In this document: in pieces, positions 61,728-64,000 of the stretch
How positions within the stretch are numbered: position 1 is the stretch's first letter
How the letters are laid out: each line of letters opens with the position of its first letter
Source: Deltaproteobacteria bacterium
GTDB taxonomy: Bacteria; Myxococcota_A; Polyangia; GCA-2747355; JADLHG01
Length of the DNA: 64,000 nucleotides
Reading direction: 5' to 3'
NCBI GenBank assembly: GCA_020848905.1
Contig: JADLHG010000059.1
Coordinates: 62,001-126,000 of the forward strand
Notes under the pieces: model-generated
The model's input: only the letters and a program-made list of their open reading frames with translations
Told to the model about the DNA's origin: nothing
The model's database searches: none
Made by a program: the position numbers and the translations under genes

Positions 61728-61931
61728 ATGGCCAGCAACATCAGACCTTCGATTCAGAAACGTCAGCGTGAACAGGCGCAGCGCGAGCGCGCCCAGGCCA
61801 AGGCCGAGCGACGCAAGGAGCGCGCCGAGCAGCGCGGAACACGCCCCGACGACGAGCCGGAGGTCGGCGGAGACCCGGACCAGGCGGTCGTCGCGGCAAG
61901 CGCCGAGGCCGGACCCCGCCCCCAAGGGTAG
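61728..61931 (+). CDS. Small charged coiled-coil protein
   Basis: A 67-residue product from ATG 61728. The first half is a highly charged helix (IRPSIQKRQREQAQRERAQA) rich in Arg, Gln, Glu and Lys, the second half acidic and disordered. Short proteins starting SNIRPSIQKR are common in myxobacterial genomes but have no assigned function. It lies 33 bp after the previous small gene and probably shares its transcript. Nucleic-acid binding is conceivable from the charge. Confidence 0.65.
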   Translation: MASNIRPSIQKRQREQAQRERAQAKAERRKERAEQRGTRPDDEPEVGGDPDQAVVAASAEAGPRPQG

Positions 61932-62088
61932 AACACCGAACGGTATTGCCGAAAAGGCACGATCTCGCTTGGACCGGCCATTGGGGTGCGCTATATCACC
62001 CCGGCTGTGAAGACCGCTCGCGCCTGGCCTTGGTGGCCCCCCGCCGCGCCAGTTTCGGGTGCATGACTGGGCCAACCAGGAGCTGTGG

Positions 62089-63396
62089 ATGCGTATTTGT
62101 TTCATCTATCCGTCGTACATCCGCCACGCCCAGGCTAATCCGGAGCTGAAGGACATCGTTTCCTCGGGGAGCTACCTCGGCTCCCCGACCATGAGCATCG
62201 CCATCCTGGCCGCGCTGACGCCCGAGCACCACGAGGTCTCGTTCTACGACGACCGCCTGGAGGCGCTCCCGTTCGACGAGCCGTTCGACCTGGTGGCGAT
62301 GCCGGTCTTCACCCCCGCGGCGAAGCGCGCCATGGCCATCGCGGACCAGTTCCGCGCCCGTGGGGCGAAGGTGGTGGTGGGAGGGATCTTCTCGACCCTG
62401 ATGCCGGACGAGATGGCGCCGCACGTGGACGCCATCTGCCTCGGTGAGGGTGAGCCTGTCTGGTCCGAGATCCTCTACGACGCCGAGCGTGGACAGCTCC
62501 GACCCCGCTACGAGGCGCGCGAGCCGTACGACCTCTCGCGCCTGCCGGTCCCCCGCTACGACCTCTACTTCGCCAAGGAAGGCCCCGGCGGCTACCGCAG
62601 CGCCGGCAAGCAGGGCGAGCTGACGGTGGACTACGCGCTGCAGCTCTCGCGCGGCTGTCCGCTGCGCTGCATGAGCTGCGCGATCCCCGAGTACATGGGA
62701 CGCTCGATGCGCTTCGTCCAGCCCTCGTGGTTCGCGAAGAACTTTGACGCCATCTCCGAGGGCGGCAAGAAGCGCTACATCTCGCTCACCGAGGACACCT
62801 CGAGCTTCCCGACGGCCAAGGTCTACGGGCACTACATCGAGGCCATGTCGGCGGTCGTCGGTGCCGGCCCGTCGGTGGCCTATACCGGCGCGAGCCCCGT
62901 GCAGGTCACGAAGGCCGCCCCCGGGTACTTCGAGTTCCTGCGCAAGCTGAACGCCATCTCGATCTACATGGTCTTCGGCTTCGACCGGATGTCGATGAAG
63001 GCCTTCGAGGCCAAGCCCGACGCCGCGAGCTACCAGGCCTGCCTGGACGCGGTGAAGCGCGTCTTCGACGAGGGGCTCGGCGTGTACGCGTCGCTGCTCG
63101 TCGGGCACGACGCGGAGAACGAAGGCGTCTTCGACCAGGTGCTGGAGTTCGCCGAGAAGGCCAAGATCAACACCGCCGAGTTCGTGACGCTGACCCCGTA
63201 CCCCGGCACCCCGCTCTGGCGGCAGCTCCTCGCCGAGGACCGCCTCATCACGCGCGACTGGAGCCTGTTCAACGACGCGAATCCGACCTACCGGCCCAAG
63301 AACTACACCGCCGAGCGCCTACGCGAGGGCTACATCTACCTCTGGAAACAGTTCTATCGCGAAGGCGGACGCGCGCGCCACGCCATCCAGGTCTGA
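62089..63396 (+). CDS. B12-binding domain radical SAM protein
   Basis: A 435-residue protein. ATG 62089 follows AGGAG by 6 nt; an upstream in-frame ATG at 62059 has no ribosome-binding site. N-terminal B12-binding-like domain (RICFIYPSYIRHAQANPEL, PTMSIAILAALTPEHHEVSFYDDR, VVVGGIFSTLMPDEMAPHVDAICLGEGEPVW) of the BchE/P-methylase type, where the usual DxHxxG is not obvious. Radical SAM motif CPLRCMSC in QLSRGCPLRCMSCAIPE. EDTSSFPTAKVYGHY and FVTLTPYPGTPLW follow. Function unknown; methyl transfer or ring rearrangement are typical for the family. It is separated from the que cluster by the transposase-like gene, so membership there is uncertain. Confidence 0.88.
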   Translation: MRICFIYPSYIRHAQANPELKDIVSSGSYLGSPTMSIAILAALTPEHHEVSFYDDRLEALPFDEPFDLVAMPVFTPAAKRAMAIADQFRARGAKVVVGGIFSTLMPDEMAPHVDAICLGEGEPVWSEILYDAERGQLRPRYEAREPYDLSRLPVPRYDLYFAKEGPGGYRSAGKQGELTVDYALQLSRGCPLRCMSCAIPEYMGRSMRFVQPSWFAKNFDAISEGGKKRYISLTEDTSSFPTAKVYGHYIEAMSAVVGAGPSVAYTGASPVQVTKAAPGYFEFLRKLNAISIYMVFGFDRMSMKAFEAKPDAASYQACLDAVKRVFDEGLGVYASLLVGHDAENEGVFDQVLEFAEKAKINTAEFVTLTPYPGTPLWRQLLAEDRLITRDWSLFNDANPTYRPKNYTAERLREGYIYLWKQFYREGGRARHAIQV

Positions 63397-63508
63397 CCCC
63401 GTCCGAGCACAGACCCTCCCCAACGCATAAACTCGACGTCGCGCTTCTCCCCCGTGCACAATGAGCCTCCGGGCGGTGACGGGGGAAACCACTGACGACA
63501 AGGAACGC

Positions 63509-64000
63509 ATGGCTGCCATCGATCAGCTTCGAAATATCGGCATCGCCGCACACATCGACGCCGGCAAGACGACCCTCACCGAACGCATCCTGTTCCTCAC
63601 CGGCGTGACGCGCCGGCTGGGCGAGGTCCACGACGGCGAAGCCACGATGGACTTCATGAAGCAGGAACAGGAGCGGGGGATCACCATCACCTCGGCGGCC
63701 ATCTCGTGCCGCTGGGAGGACTGGGCGGTGAACATCATCGACACCCCCGGCCACGTCGACTTCACGATCGAGGTGGAGCGGTCGCTGCGCGTGATCGACG
63801 GCATGGTGGCCGTCTTCAGCAGCGTGGACGGCGTCGAGCCCCAGTCCGAGACGGTCTGGAACCAGGCCGAGCGCTACCGCGTGCCGCGCCTGGCCTTCAT
63901 CAACAAGATGGACCGCGAGGGCGCCGACTTCGCCGGCTGTCTGCGCGACATGAACGACCGGCTGGACGCCCACACCGTGGCGATGCAGGTGCCGATCGGG
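63509..64000 (+). CDS. fusA: Elongation factor G (3' partial)
   Basis: It runs off the right edge with about 164 residues visible. ATG 63509 follows AAGGA; an in-frame ATG at 63461 lacks a ribosome-binding site. G1 is [15 protein letters not shown], with [17 protein letters not shown] (switch I), [18 protein letters not shown] (G3) and [10 protein letters not shown] (G4), all typical of EF-G. EF-G moves tRNAs and mRNA on the ribosome. Myxobacteria often carry several EF-G paralogs, so this may be fusA or an EF-G2. Confidence 0.93.
   Translation, partial: MAAIDQLRNIGIAAHIDAGKTTLTERILFLTGVTRRLGEVHDGEATMDFMKQEQERGITITSAAISCRWEDWAVNIIDTPGHVDFTIEVERSLRVIDGMVAVFSSVDGVEPQSETVWNQAERYRVPRLAFINKMDREGADFAGCLRDMNDRLDAHTVAMQVPIG

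Overview
The window is about 64 kb of very GC-rich bacterial chromosome, mostly single-copy genes packed on both strands. I see no tRNA, rRNA, CRISPR array, prophage or plasmid functions. The many secreted lipoproteins with Asp/Gly/Arg-rich linkers, a hybrid histidine kinase, a caa3-type oxidase operon, numerous sigma54-like promoter motifs and the codon bias point to a myxobacterium-like (Myxococcota, former deltaproteobacterial) organism. That assignment is inference from style, not from a marker gene.

Layout. 1-8.2 kb: the 3' end of a PAS-UbiA fusion, a run of lipoproteins (beta-helix, fibrinogen-like, HhH/YD-type) and a truncated NapH-like iron-sulfur membrane protein. 8.2-17.1 kb: a C39-like peptidase lipoprotein, hypA-hypB without a visible hydrogenase, then more lipoproteins including an operon of a VWA/thrombospondin-3-type protein and a protein with six Cys-rich repeats. 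17.5-27.5 kb: an exported protein resembling adenosylhomocysteinase, a GAF-PAS-PAS hybrid histidine kinase, an MBL-fold hydrolase, a large helical membrane protein and a double-psi-barrel lipoprotein. 27.5-34.4 kb: secreted proteins and a tandem pair of FadL-like outer-membrane proteins. 34.6-42.4 kb: a respiratory operon on the minus strand, read as small TM protein, YwiC-like protein, Sco, ctaC, ctaD, ctaE, ctaF and a TPC-type P1B ATPase.

44.9-60.4 kb is the most interesting part. Two tightly overlapping divergent operons share a 342-bp control region. The minus operon is queE, queD, a radical SAM protein, two MurG-like glycosyltransferases, a third glycosyltransferase, an MFS exporter, a cupin, a PH-like membrane protein and a GT-C-like membrane protein. 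The plus operon is folE, queC, a free-standing class II glutamine amidotransferase, a DegT aminotransferase, an NAD-dependent sugar epimerase and an SsfX3-like SGNH hydrolase. All enzymes needed to make preQ0 (7-cyano-7-deazaguanine) are present, surrounded by sugar-modifying, glycosyl-transfer, acyl-transfer and export functions. No Tgt, QueA, QueF, QueG or DpdA is visible. I read it as a candidate biosynthetic system for a glycosylated 7-deazapurine, possibly amidinated by a split Gat-QueC pair.

60.4-64 kb: a Y1-like (RAYT-type) transposase relative, two small proteins, a B12-binding radical SAM enzyme and the 5' end of fusA.

Two non-coding patterns recur. At least eleven intergenic sites resemble the -24/-12 sigma54 promoter, several with one mismatch, and one lies in front of each of the two que operons. 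A dispersed repeat beginning with a stop codon closes three unrelated genes (8101, 27475, 34657 in reverse) and forms an inverted pair at 34513-34656.
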